Part shown: piece by piece, positions 21,413 through 32,866 of the stretch
Position numbering within the stretch: the first letter of the stretch is position 1
Layout: every line of letters begins with the position of its first letter
From: Geosiphon pyriformis
Taxonomy: Eukaryota; Glomeromycota; Glomeromycetes; Archaeosporales; Geosiphonaceae
Assembly: GCA_016748015.1 (NCBI GenBank)
Contig: JAAOMT010000302.1
Location: 275,725-339,724, forward strand
DNA length: 64,000 bases
Direction: 5' to 3'
Program-made: the position numbers and the translations under genes
The notes under the pieces: generated by a model
Told to the model about the DNA's origin: nothing
The model's input: the letters and a program-made list of their open reading frames with translations, nothing else
Databases searched by the model: none

Positions 21413-21609
21413 TTAAATAGTTCGGAGTATTGTGTAATTTAATCATTCTAATTTCTATAGTACAAATCGGATTATTAATTGATTGATAATATTCGATAAT
21501 TTTATTAAATAATAAGTAATAATTTGAACAATAATATATGCTAATTTAATGGTAGAAATTATAAGGGTAATATTATGTTAATTAATATCTCAAGTTTTAG
21601 TTGGTAACA

Positions 21610-21688
21610 ATGCTACTGGAAAAAAAAGTATTTAACATAATTCAAAATAAGAATTTCAATAAAGCTCAATATTAAAAGAAGAAGATAA
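21610..21688 (+). pseudogene. element A post-integrase ORF, part 2, and polypurine tract
   Basis: Continues the ORF broken by B at 11794. The codons for NFNKAQY then TAA (21673-21675) match the ends of D (NKYFNKA, 56119) and E (LDGAQY, 53000). AAAAGAAGAAGATAA up to 21688 is the plus-strand primer tract directly before the 3' LTR. Confidence 0.65.
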
Positions 21689-22507
21689 TGTTACTTATAG
21701 AAAGAAAAACAGATATAGAAAATAGTAAACCAATAAGAGAGTAGTAGTTAGCACATAAGTATATTGCTTAGCAATGTAGAGCAATGTCAAAAATTATAGT
21801 ACATTGCTTAAGAAATCATAGCACATTGCTCAGAAATGTGGGCAATCTCATAGAACATCAATTATGTATATATAGCAATAGCATTAGAAGAAAAAAAGAC
21901 AGATCTTTCCATTTAGATTTGATCTAAGCAATCTTCTACATCACAAATATCAATAAATTATTATTTAATATCTCAAATCCACTCCCTACTATTAACATGA
22001 AATATTGATAGTAATTGATTCTTAATCACACTGGAACAATAGCTCTTAATCACAGTTATTAACAAAATACTAATATTTATTGCCTTGGCTTATTTTTTTA
22101 TTTTTATTTTTTTTATTTTGATTTGTTATTTCTTGTTATTGACTAATTGATTAAAGAGTAAAAGCACTAAATTATTGACATTAAAGATAGCCTGGTAAAA
22201 AACCCAGAAATAAGGATAGAATTATATATATATTAATAGATAGCTTACCAGAAGAGCACAACTGCCAGAATAAATCTAGCCACCATGTTGAGAAAGAAAT
22301 TGGACAGAATTGCAATTCCAGAAAACTATTACAGTTATCACTGAATCTCTGTTAATTATACAAAGAACTCCACAACAAAACTTTTAGACTAACCAAAACC
22401 TTCAGATCACGAAAATTTTCAGAAAACCAACACCTATTATTAATTCAATTGAGCACCAAGTTACGGATTTGTTATTTGTTTGAGACTCCAAATAATCACT
22501 TATAACA
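21689..22507 (+). repeat. element A 3' LTR
   Basis: TGTTACTTATAG to TATAACA; type II U3 with CATTGCTTAGCAATGT-like units and TATA box at 21867-21874. It matches the 5' copy at 2732 along its length, with scattered transitions. Confidence 0.9.
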
Positions 22508-22699
22508 ACACTAATTCTTATTTTCTTTTTTTTTTTTTTATTTCTTTGTTGTTTGTTAATTTACAAACTAATTAAAAAGATTAAGCACAGAGTAATTAAT
22601 GTCAAGGATAGCTTGGTAAAAAACCTTAAAGAGAGAATATAGAGTTTAAAGAATTTACAGATAGCTTACCAGAAAAGCACAACTGCCAGAATAAACTGG
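22508..22699 (+). repeat. element O 5' LTR, segment 2 of 3
   Basis: Starts with the duplicated target bases ACAC, then TAATTCTTATTTTC, the T-rich tract and U5 sequence (GTCAAGGATAGC, CAGATAGCTTACCAG). It stops at ...AATAAACTGG where C begins; CTGG (22696-22699) is duplicated at 32570-32573. Confidence 0.85.
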
Positions 22700-23671
22700 T
22701 GTTATTGAAGGTTTTTGGTCTTTTTTTTTGAATGTTGTTAATGTTTGTCTGTTGCTAATTTCACGTTTTCTGGAAGCAATTGAACCTTCAATAACTGAAT
22801 TTATTTTCAAATTATCTCCTATAATTTGAACTGCTGGGTTTATAAGTAGAATGACCAATTTTTTGCCAGTTATTTTATGTAGTTATGTTGTAATAAATGT
22901 CAATTTTTTCCCAAAAATTGCTCATCTGAAAGCTTATTAAAAATGTGTAGTTACTTTGCTATGAAAGTCAACTTTTCTACAGGAATCTTGTCTGTAGGCT
23001 ACCCTAATAATTATGATAAGAAAAGTAAAAGAAAATAAAAAAAATATAAAAAAAATGAGATTGTGTCAAGAGAAACGTTTTCTATCCAGATCTAGAGTCA
23101 CTAACAGATTACTGAAATTGGTAGTTAATTAATTTCAAAATGTTAGTTGTGTTGAGGAGATTTTAAGTACAATAATCAAAGAATTTGATTTTTAAATATT
23201 TAATTTTTATTTAAGATATGTAAAAGGTAATTTGTTCTAATTAAGAGATCTAAAGTAAAATATTATAGTAAAATACTATGAAAAAATATATTTTTTTAAA
23301 TAGAAAAGCTTTTTTTTTATACAACTTGTTGTAATACTAGTCTTTGAACTTGTACTTTTTTTTTTGCTCTAATTTTAGCAAACTAAAGATACATTTTGAC
23401 AAACTATAAATTATTTTTACAAACTATTGATTATTTTGGCCAATTTTTATTAATTTCGCAAATTTTAACTATATTAAATAGTTCAGGGTATTATGTAATT
23501 TGATTATTTTAATTTCTATAGTACAAATCGGATTATTAATTAAATAATGATATTTGATAATTTGGTTAAATAATAAGTAATAATTAAAATAATAATAATA
23601 TATGCTAATTAATAATAAGAATTATGAGGATAATTTCATGTTAATTAATAGCTAAAATTCTACTGGTAACA
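22700..23671 (-). repeat. element C 3' LTR
   Basis: TGTTATTGAAGG...ACTGGTAACA on the + strand, 972 bases. The polypurine tract on the minus strand (AAGAAAAGATTA) occupies about 23672-23685. Confidence 0.9.
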
Positions 23672-24355
23672 TAATCTTTTCTTCAAGACTAAGCTCTATC
23701 AAAGTCCAAGCATTATCTATAATATTAAGATAATGGTCCAAAATAATTAAAATAATTTGATCTGAAAATTGTTAAAATTTCAGTTCTGTGAGCTTTCCAA
23801 TGTATTAAATTTTTATTGGATGAAATATTGGATTTGTATAATGTTTTTACAAGTGTTGAATAAATTATAGAGTTTAATACTGCTCTAAATTTGTAGTAAG
23901 TGTTTGTTGGTCCAGCTGCTATCTTGAATTTATTGTGAATTTGTTTTTGTATAGCTTTAGAAGTGATGTTTGTTGCTTCAAGTTCCAGTTTTTGTTTATA
24001 AAGTGTTTTTCCAATATAAAAATATCTATAAATAAGAGTATGTTTATTGTTTTGTTTATTAAGAAATAGTAGAAGTTTTTGTTGGATTGTGGTATTTGGT
24101 GAAATGTCAATAAGAGCAAATAAAAGATTTTCTTTTAGTGCTTGCTTCAAAAGTTCTGGTAATTGATTTTCAGAGTGATTTCTTTTTTTTTTTTATAAAG
24201 GTGATAATTCTGAGAATTATTTTTTATTAGTGTCATGGTTTTTTTTGAATGTATTTAATTTAACTTTTATTAATCATTATGGATAGGTCAGAAAATGTTT
24301 TTAAGACTAATATTAATTTTTAAGATATTTGTTGAATATTTCGAAGAATAAACAT
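23652..24355 (-). pseudogene. element C post-integrase ORF, broken
   Basis: Starts ATG at 24355 (MFILRNIQQIS, parallel to MTIPQNIQQLS of B) and ends TAG at 23652-23654 inside the LTR (KIMLPVEF). The open part 23725-24150 includes PELLKQALKENLL (its beginning), IDISPNTTIQQKL and IYRYFYIGKTLYKQKLELEA, which align with B. The total length is not a multiple of three, so there is a net frameshift, near 23900 by comparison with B. Conservation between B and C argues that this was a real gene. Confidence 0.6.
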
Positions 24356-24539
24356 GATAAAAATAACTAATTAATAAACAAAATTTTGAAAAAAAATAAA
24401 GAAAATTATTTTTGGATATAAGATTTTATTTGTTTTTGGATTTGAGTGTTTTTTGTAATTATTTATTATTTTTGTTTTATGTTTTGTGTATTTTAAAGAA
24501 ATTATTATAAAAATATTAAATTAAGTGTTCAAATTTGGT

Positions 24540-25905
24540 TGTTGTTTTATTATAACTATTGGTTCTAAATTTTGGAGAATATTTTTAGAATTAATTAAAG
24601 GGGAATATATACTAATTTGTGAAATAAATGGTTTAGAATTGTTTCTGAAATGATAGTGTTTTAATGAATTTTTATGTACAACTTTTGTTAGTACTTTATC
24701 ATCAAGTCTTAACTTGTATGATTTATTGCCTAGAATTTTATAAATATAAAATAGTTCATTTCATTTATGTTCAAATTTTCCACTCCATTGTTTTTCAGTC
24801 TTAGTTTTGTGTAAGAAAACTTTATTTCTAATTTTAAATTTATTGGTAATTGGTGGTAGTTTGTTGTCATGTCTTTTTTTTTGTTAGGCTTGGAAGTGTT
24901 CAATATAAATGACTACTATTTGTTTTTTTTTCATTGTACTAAAAAAAGTGTAAACTTTATTTTGGAGTGTTTCTTGAAAGTTTTTTTCATTAATTGGTTG
25001 TACTGGATATGTTTCTACTGTGAAATTAATTGGTAATATTGCTGTTTTTTCATAAGTAAAATTAAATAGTATGTGTTTCATAGTATCTTGTTTTAGTGTT
25101 TTGTATATTAGTAATACTAATGAAATAAATATATCTCATTTTTGCTCAAAATCAGTTGAAACCTTGGCTAATGATTCACACAATGTTCTGTTGAAATGTT
25201 CTATAAGTTTATTTGTTTGAGGGTAATAAGATAATAATAGAGGTTTTTTAATACTGAATTGTTCACAAATTTTTTGTATTAAGTTGTTCACAAAATGTGT
25301 TTCTTGATTAGATAAAAGTTCAATTGGGCATTCATGTTTACAAATAATATCTTTATAGATGAAATTTGCTATTGATTTTGCATTTGTTCTTTAGATGGCT
25401 CTGGCTTCAGGCCATTTGGTAAGATAATCTATTACAACTGCAATATAATGATTTTCTTGGGTTGTAATAGGTAATGATCTGACTAAATCAATTCCAACTC
25501 TGTCAAAAGATTGTTTAACTTTGATTGGATTTAAAAATTCTGTGAGGTGAATTCCTCTTTTTTTTTGACAACTATTACAAGATTCTACATATTGTTGAAT
25601 GTTTTTTTGCATATGAGACCAAAAGTAGTGTTTAAGAGTTCTTTGAATTATTTCATTTCTTTTTAAGTATGCTGAAAAAGAATCTGTATACATGTTGTAT
25701 AGAATTGTTTTTTTTTCATTTTTTTGTACTAATCTAAGTGGTTGATTTGAATTTTTGCAATTTTTATAATAGATTTTGTTGTAATATATGAAATATTGTT
25801 TTAATTGGTGTTGTAATCGATGTTTTTTACTTGAAGACCAATTTTTTGGTATGATAAAAGTCTTCAAATAGTTTTTGATGTTGTTGTAATTTCTGGAATC
25901 CATTG
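24540..25905 (-). pseudogene. element C integrase, broken
   Basis: Open from 25903 to 25391 (170 codons): helical N-terminus, CNSCQKK zinc end, GIDLVRSLPIT (first Asp kept), IDYLTKWPEARAI. Further on, LLSNQETHF (second Asp changed to Asn) and NKLIEHFNRTL (Glu kept), then 24884-25081 with FNFTYEKTA. Stops at Gln and Trp positions break the rest. Confidence 0.88.
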
Positions 25906-25959
25906 TTGTTTGGTTATTTTTGTTAATAGATTAGTAAGTTGTGGTAAAATTGTTGTTGA

Positions 25960-27330
25960 TGTTAATTTTGTCTTATTCTTGAAAGACTGTCAACATTGGT
26001 GTGTAGTTTTCCTGGTTTGTAATATACAATATATTTGTAGTCTGCTAAGAAGTTATTCTATTAAGACTGTTTGGTACTTTGTTGAGCCATTTAAGACCAA
26101 TATTATCAGTTATGATGTTAAATTTTTTTCCATTCTTCAGATATTGTTGAAAGTATTTAAAAGCCCAAATGACTGCAGCAGCTTCTAATTCAGTTAAGTC
26201 ATATTTAAGTTCTGTTGATTTAAGTGTTCTATTGACATAAGCAATGACCTGTTCCTAACCATTTTTATTTAATTGTAATAAAATAACACCAAATGCTATA
26301 TGTGAAGCATTAGTAACTAGTTGGAACTATTTGTTGAAGTTTGAATAAACAAGAACTGGGGCTGTTGTTAATTTTGTTTTGAGGGTTTTAAAGACTTTCT
26401 GTTGTTTCTTAGTTCATTAATATAGCACATTTTTGTTGGTAAGATAATTAAATGGTTTGGCAATTTCTAAGAATTTTTTTATGAATTTTCTATAATATGA
26501 GACTAATCTTATAAATCCTCATAGTTTTGTGGTATTTTTGGAAGTTTGAAAGTTTTTGACAGCACTAATTGTTCTTGGATTTGGTTTGACTTCATCTTTG
26601 CTAACAATGTATTCAAAAAAAATTAAACTTGTTTTTTCAAAATAACATTTCTCAATGTTCAACTTCAATCTTGTTTTCTGTAATTGTTGAAAAACTTCTT
26701 ACAGATAGATAAAATGAGCTTTAAAGCTTGGTAAGTACACATCAGTATTATTCAGATAGACAATTACTAATTGTCATAAAAGTCCTTTATATACAATATC
26801 TATGAATTGCTAAAATATTGCTAATGTATTGCAAAGTCCAAATGACATAATATTGAACTCATAGTTTTTTTTTTGGATGGTAAATATTATTTTGAGCCGA
26901 TTTTTTGGGTCTATTTTGACTTGTCAGTATTCACTTTCCAAGTCTAAAGTTGAAAAAAACTTGGCTTTTTCCAAAGCATCTAGCATGTCATCAATTTTTA
27001 GAAAAAGGTAGACATCTCTAATTGTAATATTATTCAATTGTTGATAATCAACACAAAATCTGATTTTTCCATTTTTTTTTTGACAAGAACTATTGGTGAG
27101 GCCCATAGACTTTTTGATGATTGAATCAATTCATTATTGAGCATTTTTTGAACCTCTTTTTTGATAAATTGGTAGCTAATAAGTGGAACTCAATAGACTT
27201 GTTGTTGTTTTAATGGAGCATCTCCTGTGTAGATTTAATGTTAAACAATATCAGTTTTTTCCAGATTATTGTTGTCTTTTGCAAATATATCAGCAAATTC
27301 AGCTATTAGCTATTTCAATTGTCTTTGTTG
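25960..27330 (-). pseudogene. element C reverse transcriptase and RNase H, broken
   Basis: FCVDYQQLNNITIRD, KFFSTLDLESEY (27106-26924), then VYLNN at 26747-26758 in place of YLDD (both Asp changed to Asn). RNase H is heavily degraded. Read only piecewise in several frames; assignment follows alignment with B. Confidence 0.82.
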
Positions 27331-27627
27331 TTGGAGTTTTAAGAGATCTATGTTGATTCAAAAGAGTTTTTCTTTCAACAAATAGTAGTTTTTAGTAGTA
27401 GAGATGATATTTGGGTTGAGAAATAAGATATGTTTTACTATTTTAATGAAATTAGAGACAGTTTGAGAGTTTTCATTTTGAAAAATGTTGCTATATATAA
27501 TTCTAATTTCTAATTTATTTAATAAAATGATAGGGTAATTGTTGGAATTGTAGAATATAACTCAAAATTTCTTCATTCCTTTAAGAATATAAACATTTAG
27601 GATTGAAATTTTATGCTTTAAACAAAT

Positions 27628-28356
27628 TTATTTATTGGATTCAAAGATTTGTTGAACAGTAATGGGTTTAAAGCAAGTGTAGATTTCGTAATGTTCTCTA
27701 AAAAGTGAAATAATAATAGGTTGAGAAAGTTGAAAAATCTGGTAAGATTCATTCTGTGTATTAAGAGCTATGTTTACTAAAACTGTGAATCGTTTAGTTG
27801 AACCAAAACCTTGTATTCTTTTTTTACTTTTGCCTAATTGTTTTCTATTACTAACTAATTGTAACTCTAAAATGTTGATTAAAGATAGGTAAATTGTTTG
27901 AGCAATTTTTTTGGCATATTCTATTCTGAATGGTTTTTTAGTTTTATTTTGTAGTATAATGGTGATGTCTCCAGTATATCCTGTATTTATAACTTCTCTT
28001 CTAACATTAATTTCTTTGCTTGCCAATGATGATTTGAAAGCAATTTGAATTATTGCTCTTAGTAGAATTTTGAAAGTGATTTTGAAATTGATTTTTGTTA
28101 AAGATTTTGGTTGGAAGACCAAAGTATCTTTTTTTGGATATTGTAAATCATATTTAGCATTTATATTGTGGACTTTTTCTGGCTTAATTTTTTGACCATT
28201 GTTGTTGAAGTATTTAAGTTGTAAGACTGATTGATTTTCAGTAAGATAGATTGGAATTGTTGCAATTTCTTCTTCTGGTTTAGGTTCTCCAAACTTAATT
28301 TCCTCCTGGTCATTTTTGCTGAGTAAGGAAATGCTAAGGGCATAGCATTTTGGACA
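27628..28356 (-). CDS. element C dUTPase plus linker, 242 open codons
   Basis: Open in one frame from the codon after TAG (28357-28359, a former Trp in ZnF2) to a stop at 27628. Motifs: NAKYDLQYP (motif 1, Gly lost), SSLASKEINVR (motif 2), VINTGYTGDI (motif 3, the catalytic Asp changed to Asn, Tyr kept), AKKIAQTI (motif 4), IQGFGSTKR (motif 5). It is probably inactive because of the motif 3 change, although the frame is open. The same linker (NIALNTQNESYQ) as in B follows. Confidence 0.85.
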   Translation of the reverse strand, partial: CPKCYALSISLLSKNDQEEIKFGEPKPEEEIATIPIYLTENQSVLQLKYFNNNGQKIKPEKVHNINAKYDLQYPKKDTLVFQPKSLTKINFKITFKILLRAIIQIAFKSSLASKEINVRREVINTGYTGDITIILQNKTKKPFRIEYAKKIAQTIYLSLINILELQLVSNRKQLGKSKKRIQGFGSTKRFTVLVNIALNTQNESYQIFQLSQPIIISLFREHYEIYTCFKPITVQQIFESNK

Positions 28357-28941
28357 CTATTTATCATCACAAAACATGATGTATTTTTCACATAATTGAA
28401 TGTTTATTTGCTTTAATTATTGAATTTGAGCTTCTTGAATTGGGTAAGTGTGGCTTGCAATTTGGTGGTATGTTTCTACTTCATCTTTATAGTTGAATTT
28501 AGCTAATTTTATTGTGTATTCAATATACTTAGCTTTTTTTATTTGGTAGACATTTTCTTATGTGGCTCTATTGATTAAAATTATTGCTAAATCAAAGATT
28601 ATTTCAGCATTATAAGAGTAGTGGTAGAGTTTGTTGAAAGCACTATTGTAGACTGCATCAAAAAGTGTTCCTCTTCTGACTTTTTTTGGGATTAATAAAA
28701 CATATTGGCAGGTTTGATCACATACTTTTCCTTTTATTGCAACATCAATCCAGTTGTATTCTTCAGATAGCATGTTTTCACATATAAAGCAAGAAGTGTT
28801 GTCCCATTTTTCACTTTGTTTGGGATATCTAAATCGTTCTCTATGGCATGCTTTACAAAAGTAGCAGGTGTGAGTTTTATATTCCTCTTTTGAAAAAATA
28901 TATGCTTTCATTAATAAAAGTTTTTTCTTGCAATCTTTACA
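28345..28941 (-). pseudogene. element C Cys-rich region: ZnF1, helical spacer, ZnF2
   Basis: ZnF1 (28708-28941): KCKDCKKKL..., TCYFCKACHRERFR, KWDNTSCFIC, KVCDQTCQYVLLI. This copy retains KVC before DQTC, where B has changed to Ser. The helical spacer (28558-28700) is AVYNSAFNKLYHYSYNAEII. ZnF2 (28345-28392) has LC-EK-Y-IMF-C-DDK-stop-C-PK-C, that is, second Cys to Tyr and Trp to TAG. The open frame 28558-28911 covers ZnF1 and spacer. Its final Cys (PKC) confirms the fifth Cys that B lost. Confidence 0.7.
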
Positions 28942-28989
28942 TTTAAGTGGAATGTAAGATGGTTGTTTCTGTGGTTCTGGTGTAAAGTA

Positions 28990-29740
28990 TTAAAAAACAT
29001 TCTATTCTTTGGTTTTTTCAAAAATTTTTTGTTCTGTCTCTTCAGCCCAATTGGATGTTAATCCAAGAGCCATGTATGTTTCAGTAATTGGTATTTCTTT
29101 CTCCTTTTCAAATTTGAATACTGAGATTTTTTTAGATTATTTATTAAAAGTATTATAGATAGCAAGTACTCTGGTATATTGTTCTTGGTATGAAATTTTT
29201 AGTTCTTAAGTTTCTCAATTTAGATTTGTATTGGCTTTAAGAAGCCAATTGTTTCCAATAAGAGCTTGGTATTAGGGTACATCCATGACTAAAACTTTGA
29301 CTGGAATGATAATTCTATTGACAGTAAATGGGAAGTTGTTAATTTCTTCTACTAAAGTTTTTTTTATGCTATTAGCTATAACAATTACAGTTTGAACTGG
29401 TCTGTCAATGTTTTTTCCAAGTTGTTGCATCAGTTAATAAGTGATAATGCTTTTAACAGATCCACTATCTAGAATTAAGTGGATTTATTTTTCTTTTACT
29501 TCAGCTTCAGTATATATAGTAGTAATTGCTTTTTGCTTATTGACTGTTGTATTGCTAAACAAAAATAATAATTCATTGGCTTTAAATTCAAATAAAAATA
29601 TATCTGAAAAATTGGCATTTTAAACAATTTAGGCTAGTAGAATAGTATTGTTGGAAGAGTTTGATCTTGGTACTGCAGCTTTACTTTCAGAAAGTGTAGT
29701 TTGTTAAAAATTCGATTCTTTTGGCATTTTAAGATAATTT
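28990..29740 (-). pseudogene. element C aspartic protease, active-site Asp retained
   Basis: LILDSGSVKSIIT near 29438-29478 gives the intact D-S-G; the Asp codon is at 29468-29470. It is the only copy in the window with a canonical triad, and so it reveals the ancestral state. The YQALIGNNWLLK-type second block lies near 29240-29270. Stops follow in the same places as elsewhere. Confidence 0.78.
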
Positions 29741-29759
29741 AGTTGAGTGTAATAATAAC

Positions 29760-31551
29760 TGAGTTTTTGCTGAACAGAATTTCAGAAAACCAATTGGTTG
29801 TTGGGGTTCAATTTGTTGTTGTTTGTTGAAAAATTGTTCTGGAAGGTAAATTGGTTTTGTTGAACTAATTTTTGGGCAGGTATTTGGTATTGTTGTGTAG
29901 ATAGTGGCTGATATTGTTGGATTTGTAGAGATTGCTGTTGTATTGGTTGTGAGACTGATTGGTAATAGTTGTTCTGATACTGTGGTCTGGATAAGTGATA
30001 TGCTGGTGGTAGAGGTTGGTAGTAGGATTGTTAATATTAGAAATAATGTTGATTATTCCTGTTTTGTTGATCTCTTTGCATTTTTTACAATCTCGTTTCT
30101 AATGTTCTGGAATTCTATAATAATGACAGCTTTGTGGTTGATTGTTGGATGATAAAGGGTAGTTGTTTTGATTATGCCATTGGGGTGGCTAATATCTTTG
30201 TGGTTGTTGCTGTTGTTGTTAGTTGGTGAAATAGTTTTTAATCTTCTTTGTAAGTTAGTTAATTTTTTCTTCAGCTACTGAGCTGGTTTCTCCAATAGCA
30301 AAATTCACAAATTTAGTATGATATGCTTCTTCTATTACTATTTCATAATTCTTTACATATCTAATAGCTGCTATTAAGTTTGTTGGGACATGTAGACAAA
30401 TTTTCTTGATCAATTTGTCTTTTAATTCTGCTATAAACTGATCTAAAATCTGGGCATTGAAATAATATTAATTGGTTTTCAATTGTCAAATTCGTCTAAG
30501 AAGTTTATTAAATCTTTTAAAATAGATCATAACAGTTTTGGATGTTTCTTGCTTAATATTGCAAAAGCAATTTTAGAAAGTGATAGAGATGTTGTTGTTA
30601 GTAAATTGTTGTAAAAAAGCATCTTTAAATGCTTGTCAGTTTTTAAATAGTTCTTCTAAGTTTTCAAACTATTCTATTGCTGTTCTTTAAAGAAAATAGA
30701 GAATAGCTTTAAGCATTTTGCAGCATTCCATTCATTTGCATTTCCTGTTTTCTGAACTTTGTCAAGCCATTTTTAAGAGCTGGTATTATTATTTTCACCA
30801 ATAAATTCTGAAATCTTTGCAATATAAACAGTTGTTATTTCTTTTTTTTTTCTATAGTTTTTTCTTGTTCTGATTTAGTTTCTTCACTTTCTAAGTTCTC
30901 TAAATGATTACTTTCATTTTCCTGTAAGTAATCAAGAAAATTGGTGCTGGTTGATATTGGTTCTGGTTGTTGAGTAGAGCTTTTTGGTAAAGTAAAATCT
31001 TCTGGTCTTGAGAATCAGATAAAAAGTGAATTTGGTGTCTGTAATTAAGCAAATAAAATTGAAAATAGTGTAATAAAAAGTAATAATTTAATGTTGGTTC
31101 CTTGTTTAGGTGTTTGTAAATGTTTGGCAGTTGTTTTTGGTGTTTTTGGAGTGTTTAGGGCGGTTCTTAAGTGTTGTTTCAATTTTTGTTTGCCTTTGTT
31201 GCTTGTTTCTGTTTCTGATTCAAAGTTAAGAAAATATTTAAACTGTATTAGATATTTTTTTTCACAATACTAAATAATACTAAAGTTAAGTTTTTGGAAG
31301 TAAGTATTAAGTGTTTTACTGTTAAGGTCTTTTGTTCCTAATTGTAAATAGTGCAATAAATTATTCTAAAGATTGCTTCTAACTTCTGAAATGTTGTAAT
31401 TTCCAAAAAGATAATTGTTGATGTGGTTTTTAATGTATTGGTATAGTGTTTTCTTGAAAATTTCAATTCTGTCTTGGATGTTGAATCTTTGCTTGCAGTA
31501 AGTATAAATTGACTAATAATACTTTAGAGTTGTATTTGGTGTGGTCGCCAT
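29760..31551 (-). pseudogene. gag: element C gag, broken
   Basis: Starts ATG at 31551 (MATTPNT), the clearest gag start in subfamily II. N-terminal helical domain and capsid core correspond to B. The knuckle at 30087-30128 reads C-HY-Y-RIPE-H-stop-KRD-C: the second Cys is Tyr and Trp is TAG. A Gln-rich tail follows. Many stops. Confidence 0.82.
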
Positions 31552-31596
31552 TTTGAAGTTGTTATTGCTGTGTTATTTCTATGGGAAAGCACCAAA

Positions 31597-32569
31597 TGTT
31601 ACCAAAGGTTTTTGGTCTCTTTTTTTTAAATGTTGTTAATGTTTGTCTGTTGCTAATTTCACGTTTTCTGAAAGCAGTTGAACCTTTAATAACTGAATTT
31701 ATCTTCAAATTATCTTTTATAATTTGAACTGCTGGGCTTATAAGTAGAATAGCCAATTTCTTGCCAGTTATTTTATGTAGTTACATTGTAATAAACATCA
31801 ACTCTTTTTCAGAAATTGCTTATCTGGAAGCTTACTAAAAATATGTAGTTACTTTGCTGTAAAAGTCAACTCTTTTACAGGAATCTTGTTTATAAACTAC
31901 TTTAATGATTATGATAAGAAAAGTAAAAAAAAATAAAAGAAATATAAAAGAAATAGAATTGTGTTAAGAGAAACGTTTTCTATTCAGGTCTGGAGTTATT
32001 AACAGATTACTGAAATTGGTAGCTAATCAATTTCAAAATGTTAGTTGTGTTGAAAGAATTTTAAGTGCAATAATTAAAGAATTTGATTTTTGAATATTTA
32101 ATTTTTATTTGAGATATGTAAAAGATGATTTGTTCTAATTAAGAGATCTAAAGTAAGATACTATAATAAGATACTATAAGAAGATATATTTTTTTGAATA
32201 AAAAAGCTTTTTTTTTATATAACTTGTTGTAATATTAGTCTTTAAACATGTACTTTTTTCTTTGCTCTAATTTTGGTAAACTAAAGATACATTTCAGTAA
32301 ACTACAAGTTATTTCTACAAACTATTGATTATTTCGGTCAATTTTCATCAATTTGGCGAATTTTGACTATATTAAATGGTTTAAGATATTGTGTAATTTG
32401 ATCATCTTAATTTTTATAATACAAATTAAATTATTAATTAAATAATAATATTTAATAATTTGGTTAAATAATAAGTAATAATTAAAATAATAATAATATA
32501 TGCTAATTAATAATAAGAATTATGAGGATAATTTCATGTTAATTAATAGCTAAAATTCTACTGGTAATA
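31597..32569 (-). repeat. element C 5' LTR
   Basis: TGTTACCAAAGG...ACTGGTAATA on the + strand, 973 bases, one base longer than its partner. The primer-binding site lies just left of it (minus-strand CATTTGGTGCTTTC, 31583-31596). Confidence 0.9.
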
Positions 32570-32802
32570 CTGGCCACCATGCTAAAGAAAAAAATTTGAC
32601 AAAATTGCAATTTTGAAAGACTACTAACACAACTAGTGAATCTTTGTTTATTATACAAAGAACTTAACCAAAATCTTTAGATTATAAAAACTTTTAAATA
32701 TTACCAATTATATCACTTATTAAGCACCAATTATATCACTTATTAAGTACCAAGTTACAGGTTTTTTATTTGTTTTCAGATTCCAAATAATTATTTGTAA
32801 TA
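32570..32802 (+). repeat. element O 5' LTR, segment 3 of 3
   Basis: CTGG is the duplicated target. CCACCATGCTAAAG onward continues the U5 cut at 22699 and ends TGTAATA. It contains a 23-base direct duplication (32703-32725 and 32726-32748, each beginning ACCAATTATATCAC) not seen in the other LTRs. The degraded primer site TTTGATACTCTC follows. Confidence 0.85.
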
Positions 32803-32866
32803 TTTGATACTCTCTGTAAAGTATAATCTAGCAAAAAACCAGTACCAACAACAATCATTCAAAACA

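Larger units (their letters stand above)
11795..21609 (-). mobile_element. element B: subfamily II gypsy-type retrotransposon with dUTPase
   Basis: LTRs at 11795-12761 and 20623-21609 flank a minus-strand internal region with the same gene order as subfamily I. Flanking ATAC (11791-11794) and ATGC (21610-21613) fit a 4-base duplication with one change, and element A's last ORF continues across the gap. It is better preserved than its host element: RT YLDD, integrase D-D-E and dUTPase motifs are all readable. The protease active-site Asp is Asn, and stops and frameshifts remain. Confidence 0.9.
20623..21609 (-). repeat. element B 5' LTR (987 bases)
   Basis: Upstream (right-hand) LTR of a minus-strand element, TGTTATCAGAGG...GTTGGTAACA on the + strand. 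Directly left of it, CATTTGGTGCTCTC on the minus strand (20609-20622) is the primer-binding site, the same core as in subfamily I. It differs from the 3' LTR mostly by C/T and G/A changes plus one 20-base unit. Confidence 0.9.
2732..22507 (+). mobile_element. element A: Ty3/gypsy-type LTR retrotransposon with dUTPase, split by B
   Basis: LTRs at 2732-3561 and 21689-22507 are in direct orientation and bound an internal region of gag, protease, Cys module, dUTPase, RT, RNase H, integrase and a last ORF. Flanking bases ATAC (2728-2731) and ACAC (22508-22511) look like a 4-base target duplication with one change. The surrounding O LTR resumes exactly after it. Element B is inserted at 11795-21609 inside the last ORF. 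Gag, RT and integrase all carry stops, so A cannot act on its own. Confidence 0.9.
22700..32569 (-). mobile_element. element C: subfamily II gypsy-type retrotransposon with dUTPase
   Basis: LTRs at 22700-23671 and 31597-32569 with a perfect CTGG duplication outside them. Gene order is the same as B. Decay is heavier than in B, with many T-rich changes, but protease Asp, dUTPase frame and several other motifs survive. Confidence 0.92.
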
